Below, in pieces: positions 32,152-41,250 of a stretch of 64,000 nucleotides of DNA; within the stretch, counting starts at the first letter, position 1; each line of letters starts with the position of its first letter. The translations under genes were made by a program, and so were the position numbers. The DNA comes from Nocardia sp. CDC159 (lineage in GTDB: Bacteria > Actinomycetota > Actinomycetes > Mycobacteriales > Mycobacteriaceae). The stretch is taken from contig NZ_JAMRXH010000009.1 in the NCBI RefSeq assembly GCF_023740735.1, positions 221,470 through 285,469 of the forward strand, in the 5' to 3' direction. The notes beneath the pieces are model-generated. The model made no database searches. It was not told the DNA's origin and saw only the letters and a list, made by a program, of their open reading frames with translations.

Positions 32152-33099
32152 TCATGACATGACAAGGGCTTGCGCGATAGCCAGATACAAGGTGTGGCTG
32201 GGCGGATCGCTATCCTCGACCGACCACATGACCTCCTCCATGCTGCGCAGGAAGGCCCAGGTCCGGACGCGCCGGGGGTCCAGCTCCAGGGCCGCCGCGG
32301 TCCGCCTGACGACCGCCGTCGCGTGCTCGGGGGTGGGCTCGGCCTCCACCTGGATCAGCGCGAGGTAACCCGCGTCGAAGGCGGCCTCGCCCAGATAGGG
32401 CTTGGGATCGATGAGCAGCCAGGGTTCGCGTTCGGCGGCAACGATATTGCCCAGGTGGGTGTCGCGGTTGACGATCAGCGGCGGTCCGTCCGGCGTGGCC
32501 AGGGTCGAGCACAGCGCGGTGGCGTGCTCCAGCAACCGCTGCGGAACCGCCTGCGCGAGCGCGAGTTCCGGGTTACCGAAGCGAGTTGTCCAGTCCGCCA
32601 CCACCGTTGCCACCTCGGGCAGTTGCGGAAAGTGTGCCGGAACATCGATCGGCGCCCGCCGCAGCCGCCGATACAGCCCGCAGGCCAGTTCGATCCGGTC
32701 GATGTGCTCCGCGCGGCCCTCGAGGCTCGGCGCACCCGGCTGCTCCAGCAGCGGTGTGCCCGGGCGCGCCCATTCCAGCAGCATCGCCCCGCTCGCCGGA
32801 TCGTAGTCGTACAGCCGCACCGCGCCGTCGCCGTCGTAGCAGTACAGCCCGGTCGCCTCGCCCTGGTTCTCCACATCGACCACCGGAACCTTCAGCACCG
32901 CCACCGACCCGTCGCCGCGCCGCACCAGCGCCACGAACGAATGCGTGCCGCCGCCGAACGGGTCCCCGATCACCTCGAGTCCCCAGTTCCCGCACAGCTT
33001 GTCCACCAGTTCGGGCAGGTCGGCGAGCCATTGCTCACCGCGCGTCGGAAAGTAGGTGCGGATCATTCGTTCGACCTGTGGCGGCAGCGCGATCGGCAT
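32152..33099 (-). CDS. Aminoglycoside/hydroxyurea phosphotransferase-family protein
   Basis: A 315-residue kinase-like protein of the APH(6)/hydroxyurea-resistance family (PF04655 type). The nucleotide loop is GDPFGGGTHSFVALVRRGDG; the catalytic and metal motifs are VNRDTHLGNIVAAEREPWLL with IDPKPYLGEAAFDAG. Relatives phosphorylate streptomycin, hydroxyurea or related small molecules. A resistance role cannot be deduced, since many such proteins have unknown cellular substrates. The ATG at 33099 has AAAGGTGG upstream. It is divergent from the DUF1707 gene. Confidence 0.82.
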   Translation of the reverse strand: MPIALPPQVERMIRTYFPTRGEQWLADLPELVDKLCGNWGLEVIGDPFGGGTHSFVALVRRGDGSVAVLKVPVVDVENQGEATGLYCYDGDGAVRLYDYDPASGAMLLEWARPGTPLLEQPGAPSLEGRAEHIDRIELACGLYRRLRRAPIDVPAHFPQLPEVATVVADWTTRFGNPELALAQAVPQRLLEHATALCSTLATPDGPPLIVNRDTHLGNIVAAEREPWLLIDPKPYLGEAAFDAGYLALIQVEAEPTPEHATAVVRRTAAALELDPRRVRTWAFLRSMEEVMWSVEDSDPPSHTLYLAIAQALVMS

Positions 33100-33163
33100 G
33101 ACCACCACCTTTTCCGATCGGAATCGTTGTGGGCAATCGAATTTCCGCCCTACGCTGGCCGAC

Positions 33164-33553
33164 GTGGGGAATGAGAACGTGCGGGCCTCCGACGCCGACC
33201 GGGAGAAGATCGTCGCGCGGCTGCGGCTCGCGGTGGACGAGGGGCGGCTGTCCCTGCACGAATTCGACGAGCGCATCCAGCAGGTCTACGCGGCCCGCAC
33301 CTACGGCGAACTGTCGCCCGTGCTGTCCGACCTCCCGGTCCAGCGCGATCTGCGCAACATCCAGAAGAGGTCCGGCACGGTGCCGCAGTGGGTCTACATC
33401 ATGTGGACGCCGTGGGTCTTCGTGAACATCCTGTGTGTGGTGATCTGGTTGGCCACCGGCGCGGGCTACTTCTGGCCGTTCTGGGTGGCCGCGCCGTGGG
33501 GACTGGCCCTGTGCGTCCCGACGGCCATCGGCATCATCACCAACAAGCGCTGA
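33164..33553 (+). CDS. DUF1707 membrane protein
   Basis: A ~129-residue protein with an N-terminal DUF1707 domain (VRASDADREKIVARLRLAVD then EGRLSLHEFDERIQQVYAAR) and two C-terminal membrane helices around residues 70-120 (WVFVNILCVVIWLATGAGYF and WVAAPWGLALCVPTAIGI). DUF1707 is frequent in actinobacterial membrane proteins, often with 2TM modules; its role is unknown. The start may be GTG 33164 or GTG 33179; the latter has a GGGGA site at 8 bases. Confidence 0.85.
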   Translation: MGNENVRASDADREKIVARLRLAVDEGRLSLHEFDERIQQVYAARTYGELSPVLSDLPVQRDLRNIQKRSGTVPQWVYIMWTPWVFVNILCVVIWLATGAGYFWPFWVAAPWGLALCVPTAIGIITNKR

Positions 33554-33557
33554 GCAG

Positions 33558-33593
33558 CCGCAAGCCCCGGCCGCGAACGGCCGGGGCTTGCGG
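33558..33593. terminator. Bidirectional terminator between DUF1707 gene and etfA
   Basis: A perfect 16-bp stem (33558-33573 with 33578-33593) with a CGAA tetraloop lies between the convergent genes. Confidence 0.9.
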
Positions 33594-33620
33594 AGGCGGG
33601 CAACCGAATGCCCTGGGGCG

Positions 33621-34580
33621 TCAGCCCTTGTGGGACTTGACGGCCTCGGTCAGCTGCGGGGCGACGTTGAACAGGTCGCCCACGATGCCGTAGTCGCTGA
33701 TCTCGAAGATCGGCGCCTCTTCGTCCTTGTTGACGGCGACGATGGTCTTCGAGGTCTGCATGCCCGCGCGGTGCTGGATGGCGCCGGAGATGCCCAGCGC
33801 GATGTACAGCTGCGGGGAGACCGTCTTACCGGTCTGGCCGACCTGGAACTGGCCCGGGTAGTAGCCCGAGTCGACGGCGGCACGCGAGGCGCCGACCGCG
33901 GCGCCCAGGGCGTCGGCCAGCGGCTCGACGACCTTGTGGAAGTTGTCCTCGCTGCCCACGCCGCGGCCGCCGGAGACCACGATGGTGGCCTCGGTGAGCT
34001 CCGGGCGGTCGCCACCGGCGACGGGCTCGCGGGCGGTCACCTTGGTGACGCCCTCTTCCTGGGCCGGAACCTCGACGGTGACCTTCTCGCCCGCGCCGGC
34101 CTGCGGCTTGGCCTCGATCGCGCCCGGGCGCACCGAGATCACCGGCACATCGCCGGTGGCCTTGGCGTCCACGGTGAACGCGCCACCGAAGATGGAGTGC
34201 ACGGCGGTGCCGTCCTCCTTGATATCGATGACGTCGACCAGCAGGCCGGAGCCGATGCGGGCGGCGAGGCGGCCCGACACCTCCTTGCCCTCGGCCGAGG
34301 CGGCCACGAGAACGGCCGCGGGGGAGACCGATTCGGTCAGCCCGGCCAGCACGTCGACCTTCGGGGTGACCAGGAAGCCCTCGACGTCGTCGGACTCGGC
34401 GACGTAGATCTTCTCGGCGCCGGCGGCGGTCAGGGCATCGGCCAGCTTGTCGGCGGTGCCGGGCGCGCCCAGCACGACGGCCGACGGGGTACCCAGCGTG
34501 CGGGCGGCGGTCAGCAGCTCGGTGGTGACCTTCTTCGGCGCGCCCTCGGCGTGCTCCACGAGCACAAGTACTTCTGCCAT
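33621..34580 (-). CDS. etfA: Electron transfer flavoprotein alpha subunit
   Basis: The 319-residue alpha subunit of ETF, which takes electrons from acyl-CoA dehydrogenases and passes them toward the quinone pool. The C-terminal FAD domain has the family signature SRAAVDSGYYPGQFQVGQTG followed by KTVSPQLYIALGISGAIQHR. It follows etfB by 38 bases in one operon. Positionally it corresponds to fixB/Rv3028c. Confidence 0.96.
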   Translation of the reverse strand: MAEVLVLVEHAEGAPKKVTTELLTAARTLGTPSAVVLGAPGTADKLADALTAAGAEKIYVAESDDVEGFLVTPKVDVLAGLTESVSPAAVLVAASAEGKEVSGRLAARIGSGLLVDVIDIKEDGTAVHSIFGGAFTVDAKATGDVPVISVRPGAIEAKPQAGAGEKVTVEVPAQEEGVTKVTAREPVAGGDRPELTEATIVVSGGRGVGSEDNFHKVVEPLADALGAAVGASRAAVDSGYYPGQFQVGQTGKTVSPQLYIALGISGAIQHRAGMQTSKTIVAVNKDEEAPIFEISDYGIVGDLFNVAPQLTEAVKSHKG

Positions 34581-34618
34581 TGTTCTCTCTCCTGGAAGTT
34601 CGTTCGGCTCGGTGGGCG

Positions 34619-35404
34619 TCAGATGATCTTCTGGCCGATGAGGTACTGGGCGATCTGCTGGCCGCCCTCACCCTCGTCGACGATCTTCTCGCCCGCCGTG
34701 CGCGGCGGCTTCGGGGTGACACCGGAGACGGCGGAGCCCGCATTGGCCACACCCACGGTCGACGGGTCCACACCCAGGTCGGCCAGGGTCCAGGTCTGCA
34801 CTTCCTTCTTCTTCGCGGCCATGATGCCCTTGAAGGACGGGAAGCGCGGCTCGTTGATCTTCTCGTTCACCGAGACGATGGCGGGGAGGGTGGCCTCGAG
34901 CTTGAACACGCCCTCGTCGGTCTCGCGCTCGCCGGTGACCTTGTCGCCATCGACGGTCAGCTTGCGCAGGTGGGTCAGCTGCGGGATGCCGATGTACTCG
35001 GCGATGATCGCGGGGACGGCGCCGGCGCGGCCGTCGGTGGACTCGTTGCCCGCGATGACCAGCTCCACACCCTCGACCTGGCCCAGCGCAGCCGCCAGCA
35101 CGTAGGCGGTCTGCACGGCGTCGGAGCCGTGGATCGCGTCGTCCTTGACGTGGATGGCCTTGTCGGCGCCCATGGACAGCGCCTTGCGAATGGCCTCGGT
35201 GGCCCGCTCCGGACCCATCGCGAGCACGGTGACCTCGCCGCCCTGGGCCTCCTTGATCAGCAGGGCCTCTTCGACGGCGCGCTCGTTGATCTCGTCCAGA
35301 ATCGCGTCCGCGGCCTCGCGGTCGAGGGTGTAGTCGCCATCGGACAGCTTGCGCTCGGACCAGGTGTCGGGAACCTGCTTGATCAGTACGACGATGTTCG
35401 GCAT
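34619..35404 (-). CDS. etfB: Electron transfer flavoprotein beta subunit
   Basis: The 261-residue beta subunit of ETF, starting MPNIVVLIKQVPDTWSERKL. The AMP-binding and recognition-loop region includes VIAGNESTDGRAGAVPAIIA and LPAIVSVNEKINEPRFPSFK. The ATG at 35404 is chosen over an upstream ATG at 35452 since it matches the conserved N-terminus and is preceded by AGGAGG at some distance. It is divergent from the methyltransferase gene across 188 bases. Confidence 0.96.
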   Translation of the reverse strand: MPNIVVLIKQVPDTWSERKLSDGDYTLDREAADAILDEINERAVEEALLIKEAQGGEVTVLAMGPERATEAIRKALSMGADKAIHVKDDAIHGSDAVQTAYVLAAALGQVEGVELVIAGNESTDGRAGAVPAIIAEYIGIPQLTHLRKLTVDGDKVTGERETDEGVFKLEATLPAIVSVNEKINEPRFPSFKGIMAAKKKEVQTWTLADLGVDPSTVGVANAGSAVSGVTPKPPRTAGEKIVDEGEGGQQIAQYLIGQKII

Positions 35405-35592
35405 TGGTCTTCGTCGACCTCCTGTTCTGGTGGCACGTGGGTGGGGTCGCACGATCGGGCCGTACGTCCACGAAATAGCTCGTGCACGGACATTACCCTA
35501 CGTTAAGTTACTCATGGGTAACTTACGGTGTGATGTTCTGCATCACCACTCCGAGTCCCGGTGTGATACAGCCAGCCGCTAACGTCGACCGA

Positions 35593-36360
35593 ATGAGTGA
35601 GGCCCTTCCCGTGGATCCGCTGCCGCTGACCGGTGAGCGGACGGTGCCAGGGATTCCCGAGGAGAACTACTGGTTCCGGCGCCACGAGATCGTCTACGCG
35701 CGGCTGCTCGAGCGCTGCGCGGGCCGGGTGGTGCTGGAGGCCGGATCGGGGGAGGGCTACGGCGCGAACATGATCGCCGATGTCGCCGCCCGGGTGATCG
35801 GACTGGACTACGACACCGGCGCGGTCGAGCATGTGCGCGCGGCCTATCCGCGGGTGGAGATGATTCAGGGCAATCTGGCCGCACTGCCGTTCGAGGACGG
35901 CTCGATCGATGTGGTGGTCAATTTCCAGGTCATCGAACATCTCTGGGATCAGGCGCAGTTCCTGCGCGAATGCCTGCGCGTGCTGCGTCCGGGCGGGACG
36001 CTGCTGATCAGCACGCCCAACCGGATCACCTTCTCGCCGGGGCGCGATACGCCGTTGAACCCCTTCCACACTCGCGAGCTGAACGCCGCCGAGCTGTCGG
36101 AGCTGTTGGAGCAGGCCGGTTTCCGGGTCGAGCTGATGACCGGCGTGCACCACGGCCCGGAACTCGTTGCGCTGGACGCCAAGTGGGGCGGATCGATCAT
36201 CGATGCGCAGATTCAGCGGGCGCTGGCCGGTGAGCCCTGGCCCGCCGAATTGGCCGCCGATGTGGCGGCCGTGCGCACCGAGGACTTCACGCTGCGCACC
36301 GACGATATCGACGCCAGCCTCGATCTGGTGGCCGTCGCGGTGAAGCCCGAAGCGCGGTGA
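35593..36360 (+). CDS. SAM-dependent methyltransferase of the methylglucose lipopolysaccharide cluster
   Basis: A 255-residue class I methyltransferase. Motif I is VVLEAGSGEGYGANMIADVA near residue 48, motif II is VIGLDYDTGAVEHV, and the later motifs are VVNFQVIEHLWDQAQFLREC and LRVLRPGGTLLISTPNR. It corresponds to Rv3030, which M. tuberculosis work links to 6-O-methylglucose lipopolysaccharide (MGLP) formation. It is followed after 4 bases by the GH57 gene and then the GT4 gene, as in mycobacteria. The ATG at 35593 fits the conserved start; an upstream in-frame ATG at 35482 is not supported. Confidence 0.87.
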   Translation: MSEALPVDPLPLTGERTVPGIPEENYWFRRHEIVYARLLERCAGRVVLEAGSGEGYGANMIADVAARVIGLDYDTGAVEHVRAAYPRVEMIQGNLAALPFEDGSIDVVVNFQVIEHLWDQAQFLRECLRVLRPGGTLLISTPNRITFSPGRDTPLNPFHTRELNAAELSELLEQAGFRVELMTGVHHGPELVALDAKWGGSIIDAQIQRALAGEPWPAELAADVAAVRTEDFTLRTDDIDASLDLVAVAVKPEAR

Positions 36361-36364
36361 AGCG

Positions 36365-37879
36365 GTGAGTGCCAACGCCGTACCCGGCCAGTTCACCCTG
36401 GTGCTGCACTCCCACCTGCCGTGGCTGGCTCATCACGGGCGCTGGCCCGTGGGCGAGGAGTGGCTCTACCAATCCTGGGCCGCCTCCTATCTTCCCGTGG
36501 CCCAGGTGCTGAGAAATCTTGCCGCCGAGGGTCGTTCGCATCTGCTGAGCCTGGGCATCACCCCGGTGCTGGCCGCCCAGCTCGACGACCCGCACTGCCT
36601 GGCGGGTATGCACCACTGGCTGGGCAACTGGCGGCTGCGCGCGGACGAGGCGGCGCTGGCGGGCAATCACAACCTCGGCCGTTACGAGCACCGGCTCGCG
36701 ACGGCGGCGCTGGCCGATTTCGAACGGCGCTGGCGGCACGGCGGCTCACCGGTCTGGCGCGAGCTGATCGACGCCGAGGCGATCGAACTGCTCGGCGGTC
36801 CGCTCGCCCATCCGTTCCAGCCGCTGCTGGATTCCCGGCTGCGCGCATTCGAACTCACCGAGGGCCTGGCCGATGCCCGGCAGCGCTGGGGGCATACGCC
36901 CGCGGGCATCTGGGCCCCCGAATGCGGCTTCACACCGGGTATGGAAACGACCTATGCCGCCGCGGGTGTGACGCATTTCATGGTCGACGGCCCGGCGCTG
37001 CGCGGCGACACCACGCTGGGCCGCCCGGTATGGGATTCGCAGGTGCTCGCGTTCGGCCGGGATTTGCAGGTCAGCTACCGGGTGTGGTCGCCGAAGTCCG
37101 GCTATCCGGGCCAGCCCTACTACCGCGACTTCCACCACTACGACCACGACACCGGCCTCAAGCCCGCCCGGGTCACCGGCAAGCAGGTGGCCGGTCCGGA
37201 CAAGGCGCCCTACGACCCCGAACTGGCCGCGGCCGCGGTCGCCCGCGATGTCGAGGATTTCGTGCGGACCGTGCGGGAGCGACTGATCGGCGAATCCGCG
37301 CGCATCGGCCGCCCGGCGCTGGTGGTGGCCGCGTTCGACACCGAACTGTTCGGGCACTGGTGGCACGAGGGTCCGCAGTGGCTCGAGCAGGTGCTGCGCG
37401 CACTGCCCGAGGCGGGGGTCACCGTCGGCACCCTCGCCGACGCCCGAGCCCGCGGTTACGTGGGCGAACCGGTGCAACTGGCGGATTCGTCGTGGGGCTC
37501 GGGCAAGGACTGGCGGGTGTGGGCGGGGGAGCAGGTGCAGGACCTGGTGGAGCTGAACGCCGAGGTCGTGCGGCTGGCCCTGGACACCCTGGACAAGATG
37601 CGGGTACAGACCGACGGCTTACGGGACTCGGTCGCCGATCAGTTGCTGCGTGAGGCGATTCTCGCCGTGTCCAGTGATTGGGCCTTTATGGTCAGCAAGG
37701 ACTCCGCGGCCGGTTACGCTCGCGATCGCGCGCATCAGCATGCTCATGCCGTCCGGGAGATCGCCGCCGCCGTCGCGGGCGGCCAACTCGCCAAAGCCGG
37801 GCAGTTGGCGGCAGGATGGTACGCGGCCGACGGACTGTTCCCGGCGCTCGACGCGCGCCGCCTCGAAGGACCCGCATGA
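36365..37879 (+). CDS. GH57 family alpha-glucan branching-type enzyme (MGLP pathway)
   Basis: A 504-residue GH57 protein corresponding to Rv3031. The family starts LVLHSHLPWLAHHGRWPVGE, the nucleophile region is GIWAPECGFTPGM (E near residue 183), and the acid region is AAFDTELFGHWWHEGP (D near 325). A C-terminal helical domain of the branching-enzyme type follows. It is thought to branch the methylglucose polysaccharide backbone. It is coupled by an ATGA overlap to the glucosyltransferase gene. Confidence 0.93.
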   Translation: MSANAVPGQFTLVLHSHLPWLAHHGRWPVGEEWLYQSWAASYLPVAQVLRNLAAEGRSHLLSLGITPVLAAQLDDPHCLAGMHHWLGNWRLRADEAALAGNHNLGRYEHRLATAALADFERRWRHGGSPVWRELIDAEAIELLGGPLAHPFQPLLDSRLRAFELTEGLADARQRWGHTPAGIWAPECGFTPGMETTYAAAGVTHFMVDGPALRGDTTLGRPVWDSQVLAFGRDLQVSYRVWSPKSGYPGQPYYRDFHHYDHDTGLKPARVTGKQVAGPDKAPYDPELAAAAVARDVEDFVRTVRERLIGESARIGRPALVVAAFDTELFGHWWHEGPQWLEQVLRALPEAGVTVGTLADARARGYVGEPVQLADSSWGSGKDWRVWAGEQVQDLVELNAEVVRLALDTLDKMRVQTDGLRDSVADQLLREAILAVSSDWAFMVSKDSAAGYARDRAHQHAHAVREIAAAVAGGQLAKAGQLAAGWYAADGLFPALDARRLEGPA

Positions 37880-39138
37880 AGATATTGATGGTGTCGTGGG
37901 AGTACCCACCGGTGGTCGTCGGCGGGCTGGGCCGCCATGTGCACCACCTGGCCACCGCGCTGGCCGCCGCGGGCCACGAGGTGGTCGTGCTGGCGCGCCG
38001 CCCGATGGGCACCGACTCCTCGACCCATCCCACCCACACCTTCATCGAGGATCGGGTGCTGGTCGTCGCGGTCGCCGAGGATCCGCCGTGCTTCGACTTC
38101 GGCGAGGACATGCTGGCGTGGACCCTGGCCATGGGGCATGCGATGGTCCGGGCCGGGATCGCGCTGAGCAAGCCCGGCATCGCCGAGGGCTGGACCCCCG
38201 ATCTCGTGCACGCGCACGACTGGCTGGTCGCGCATCCGGCCATCGCCCTGGCCGAACACTACGACGTGCCGCTGGTGTCGACGATCCACGCCACCGAGGC
38301 CGGCCGGCACAGCGGCTGGGTGTCCGGGCGGGTCAACCGGCAGGTGCACTCGGTGGAATGGTGGCTGGCCCGCGAATCCGACGCGCTCATCACGTGTTCG
38401 GCGTCGATGCAGGACGAGGTGGAGCGGCTCTACGGTCCCGAACTCGTGCCGGTGACCGTCATTCCCAATGGAATCGATGTGGGCGCGTGGACCTTTCGCG
38501 ACCGCGCGCCGCGCCCGGGGCCGCCGCGGCTGCTCTATGTCGGGCGGCTGGAATACGAGAAGGGTGTGCAGGACGCGATCGCCGCGCTGCCCCGGATTCG
38601 CCGCGCGCATCCCGGCACCACGCTGACCGTCGCCGGGGTCGGCACCCAGTTCGACTGGCTGCGCGAGCGCGCCCGGGTGCACCGGGTGGCCCGCTCGGTG
38701 AACTTCATCGGCCGCCTCGACCACGCGGAACTGCTGGGCTGGCTGCACGGCGCGGACGCCATCGTGCTCCCCAGCCGGTACGAGCCGTTCGGCATCGTCG
38801 CCCTCGAGGCCGCCGCCGCGGGCACCCCGCTGGTCACCTCGACCGCCGGGGGGCTGGGTGAATTGGTGATCGACGGCGTGACCGGCGCATCGTTCGAGCC
38901 CGCGGATGTGAACGGACTGGTCGAGGCGGTCGCCGCCGTACTCGATGATCCGGCCGCCGCCCAGCAGCGCGCCCACGCCGCCCGCGAGCGCCTGACCGCC
39001 GACTTCGCCTGGGACGTGGTGGCCGCCGAGACGATTCAGGTCTATCAAGCGGCCAAGCGGCGGGTGCGCAACCCCCTCGGCCGCCCCAACATCGTGGAAC
39101 GGCCGCTGCCGGAGCGGGATCCGAACAACCCGCTGTGA
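37876..39138 (+). CDS. GT4 alpha-1,4-glucosyltransferase (MGLP elongation)
   Basis: A 420-residue GT-B glycosyltransferase. The N-terminal part begins MKILMVSWEYPPVVVGGLGR and has PDLVHAHDWLVAHPAIALAE; the C-terminal part has the EX7E-like nucleotide-sugar site in LPSRYEPFGIVALEAAAAGT. It corresponds to Rv3032, which elongates MGLP and capsular glucan from activated glucose. The start overlaps the GH57 stop as ATGA. Confidence 0.94.
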   Translation: MKILMVSWEYPPVVVGGLGRHVHHLATALAAAGHEVVVLARRPMGTDSSTHPTHTFIEDRVLVVAVAEDPPCFDFGEDMLAWTLAMGHAMVRAGIALSKPGIAEGWTPDLVHAHDWLVAHPAIALAEHYDVPLVSTIHATEAGRHSGWVSGRVNRQVHSVEWWLARESDALITCSASMQDEVERLYGPELVPVTVIPNGIDVGAWTFRDRAPRPGPPRLLYVGRLEYEKGVQDAIAALPRIRRAHPGTTLTVAGVGTQFDWLRERARVHRVARSVNFIGRLDHAELLGWLHGADAIVLPSRYEPFGIVALEAAAAGTPLVTSTAGGLGELVIDGVTGASFEPADVNGLVEAVAAVLDDPAAAQQRAHAARERLTADFAWDVVAAETIQVYQAAKRRVRNPLGRPNIVERPLPERDPNNPL

Positions 39139-39319
39139 CCCGCGCCGCCGTCCTCCGATCCGGCCTGCCCGGCGCGGAGGGCTCCCCTCGTAGCGGTGCT
39201 CCGGAGGTGTCTGAAAACCCTTCCGGCTCTTCCCCTTTGCAGCGATGTTTTCACGCTGTTCGGAGTGGGTGCGATGGTTTAAGCTCTGGCTGAAGGGTCG
39301 CAGTCGAAGGTGGCGCGGA

Positions 39320-40285
39320 ATGTTGCGAATCCATTGCACCGCAGATGATCTTCTTCGGGTCTCCATCGCCGAACAGCCGTTGCCGCTGACGGAGTTGGCG
39401 ATCGCGGTGGCCATGCTGCAGCGGCGAGATTCCCATCCCATCTTCGCGCCCTGGCGGCGTCAGCTGTCGCGCACCCTGCCGATGCGGGCTCGCCCACTGC
39501 TACAACTGATTTCACCGCTGGGCACGGGACCCGACTTCCTCGAGCCGCCGACGCCGAACGTCGACGAGGGCATCGACATGGTGATGTCGACCCCGCGCGA
39601 GGTGGTATCGGCCCAGGTGCGGCGAATGTGTTCGATCGATCGCGAGCAGACCCCGTGGGTACGGCTGCTGGCCGAGCAGGACCGCGAGGCGTGGAGCGAT
39701 CTCGAACACGCGCTGCGGGCCGGATACTCCACCGTGCTGGCCCGACACTGGCCGCGCCTGCGCAGCGCCTTCAACGCCGAAACCGCCTGGCGATCGCGCA
39801 TTCTGGCCCGCCACGGCCTGCGCGCCGCCCTGACGAGCACCGACACCTCGATCCGCTGGAACGGCACCACGCTCGAGGCCGAATCCCCGCACGAACTCAC
39901 CGTCACCACCACCGGCCAGGGCATCACCCTGTACCCCAGTCTGCTGTGGGCCGACCATCCCCTGGTCGCCTTCCTCCCGACCGGCCGCCTGCTGCTGGTC
40001 TACCCCTCCACCACCCCGCTGCCTCTGGTCGACGGCGAGGGCGACCCGCCGGATTCGATCGCGGCCCTCCTCGGCGTGACCCGCGCCCGAGCCCTGCAAT
40101 CGGTAATCCACGAACGCACCACCTCCGAACTCGCCTCCGAACTGGGCCTCACCGTCGGCGCCGCGTCCATGCAGGCCAAGGCCCTACGAGAGGCCGGGCT
40201 CATCACCTCCCAGCGCGACGGCAAGGCGGTCTGGCACCAGTGCACACCGCTCGGCATGGACCTGCTCAGCGCCAATCGCCGCTGA
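39320..40285 (+). CDS. Winged-helix transcriptional regulator (ArsR-like C-terminal HTH)
   Basis: A 321-residue regulator with a long N-terminal domain of unknown fold (LRIHCTADDLLRVSIAEQPL PLTELAIA at the start) and a C-terminal winged helix (ERTTSELASELGLTVGAASM then KALREAGLITSQRDGKAVWH). This layout is common for DUF5937/ArsR-type regulators in Streptomyces and Nocardia that control nearby or unlinked genes. The ATG at 39320 gives the conserved start; an ATG at 39245 adds a basic leader. No divergent target is visible. Confidence 0.8.
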   Translation: MLRIHCTADDLLRVSIAEQPLPLTELAIAVAMLQRRDSHPIFAPWRRQLSRTLPMRARPLLQLISPLGTGPDFLEPPTPNVDEGIDMVMSTPREVVSAQVRRMCSIDREQTPWVRLLAEQDREAWSDLEHALRAGYSTVLARHWPRLRSAFNAETAWRSRILARHGLRAALTSTDTSIRWNGTTLEAESPHELTVTTTGQGITLYPSLLWADHPLVAFLPTGRLLLVYPSTTPLPLVDGEGDPPDSIAALLGVTRARALQSVIHERTTSELASELGLTVGAASMQAKALREAGLITSQRDGKAVWHQCTPLGMDLLSANRR

Positions 40286-40429
40286 AAAGTGTGCATCGAG
40301 CAAACTGGGCGAACCTGACGCATCGTCTCGGTGAACGCTGCGTGTGACGGGAATCTCGTTCACCCGACTGGCATCCGATCGACACTCCGCGGTCGCCCCG
40401 GGGCCGATTGGGACTGGCTTGATCAGGTC

Positions 40430-41248
40430 ATGACTACTACGTCAGTGCTGACCGGGGGGCGTGCGGACGCAGGGGTGGGGCGGCCGCAGTACTCCCTCGT
40501 GGTGTCGTCGGATCTCGAACATCGCACGGCGGCGCAGCGGCTGCGCTATCAGGTGTTCGCCTCCGAGCCGGGATTCGATATTCCCGAGAACGACCAGGGG
40601 CTCGATGCCGATCGGTTCGACGAGCACTGCGACCATCTGCTGGTTCGTGACGAACTGACCGAGCAGTTCGTGGGCTGCTACCGGATGCTGCCGCCGGACA
40701 AGGTGGATGCGGCGGGCGGGTACTACACCGCCACCGAATTCGATCTCACCGATATGGATCCCGCGGGTCGCCGGATCGTGGAGATGGGCCGGGCCTGCGT
40801 GGTTCCCGACCATCGCAATGGCTCGGTGCTCACCCTCATGTGGGCGGGCATTCTGCACTACATCCAGCTCACCGGCTACGACTGGGTGATGGGCTGCGTC
40901 TCGGTGCCGATGCGCGAGACGGCCGCGGACGCGCCGGGTGTGAATGTGCGCGGCGTGCGAGATCTGTTGCTGGCCAAGCACGCCTGCGATCCCACGCAGC
41001 GGGTGCGCCCGCACCATCCCGTGGTCGTCGACGGTCGCACCCTCGACGAACTCGAACCGCCCGCGCGCCCGAAGCTGCCTCCGCTGCTGCGCGGCTATCT
41101 ACGCCTGGGCGCGGAGATCTGCGGCGAGCCCGCGCACGATCCCGCCTTCGCCGTCGCCGACTTCGTGGCCCTGCTGGGCCTGGACACCATCAACACCCGC
41201 TACCTGGAGCGGTTGCAGAGCGCCGCGAACACCTTCGACGGACGGTGA
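40430..41248 (+). CDS. GNAT/OlsB-like N-acyltransferase
   Basis: A 272-residue acyltransferase of the PF13444/OlsB type, equivalent by position to Rv3027c. The core includes FVGCYRMLPPDKVDAAGGYY, IVEMGRACVVPDHRNGSVLT and GYDWVMGCVSVPM. Relatives transfer a hydroxyacyl group to ornithine or another amine; the following PlsC-like gene would add a second acyl chain, which is the ornithine-lipid arrangement. An ornithine- or aminolipid role is therefore plausible. The ATG at 40430 is preferred to 40331. Confidence 0.83.
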   Translation: MTTTSVLTGGRADAGVGRPQYSLVVSSDLEHRTAAQRLRYQVFASEPGFDIPENDQGLDADRFDEHCDHLLVRDELTEQFVGCYRMLPPDKVDAAGGYYTATEFDLTDMDPAGRRIVEMGRACVVPDHRNGSVLTLMWAGILHYIQLTGYDWVMGCVSVPMRETAADAPGVNVRGVRDLLLAKHACDPTQRVRPHHPVVVDGRTLDELEPPARPKLPPLLRGYLRLGAEICGEPAHDPAFAVADFVALLGLDTINTRYLERLQSAANTFDGR

Positions 41249-41250
41249 AC

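Noticed and set aside
32152..33099. Streptomycin-resistance gene
   Set aside because: The family is right, but a specific drug target cannot be assigned from sequence and no resistance-gene context is present.
39139..39319. Terminator after the GT4 gene (CCTCCG/CGGAGG arms)
   Set aside because: The stem is short and interrupted; not strong enough to call.
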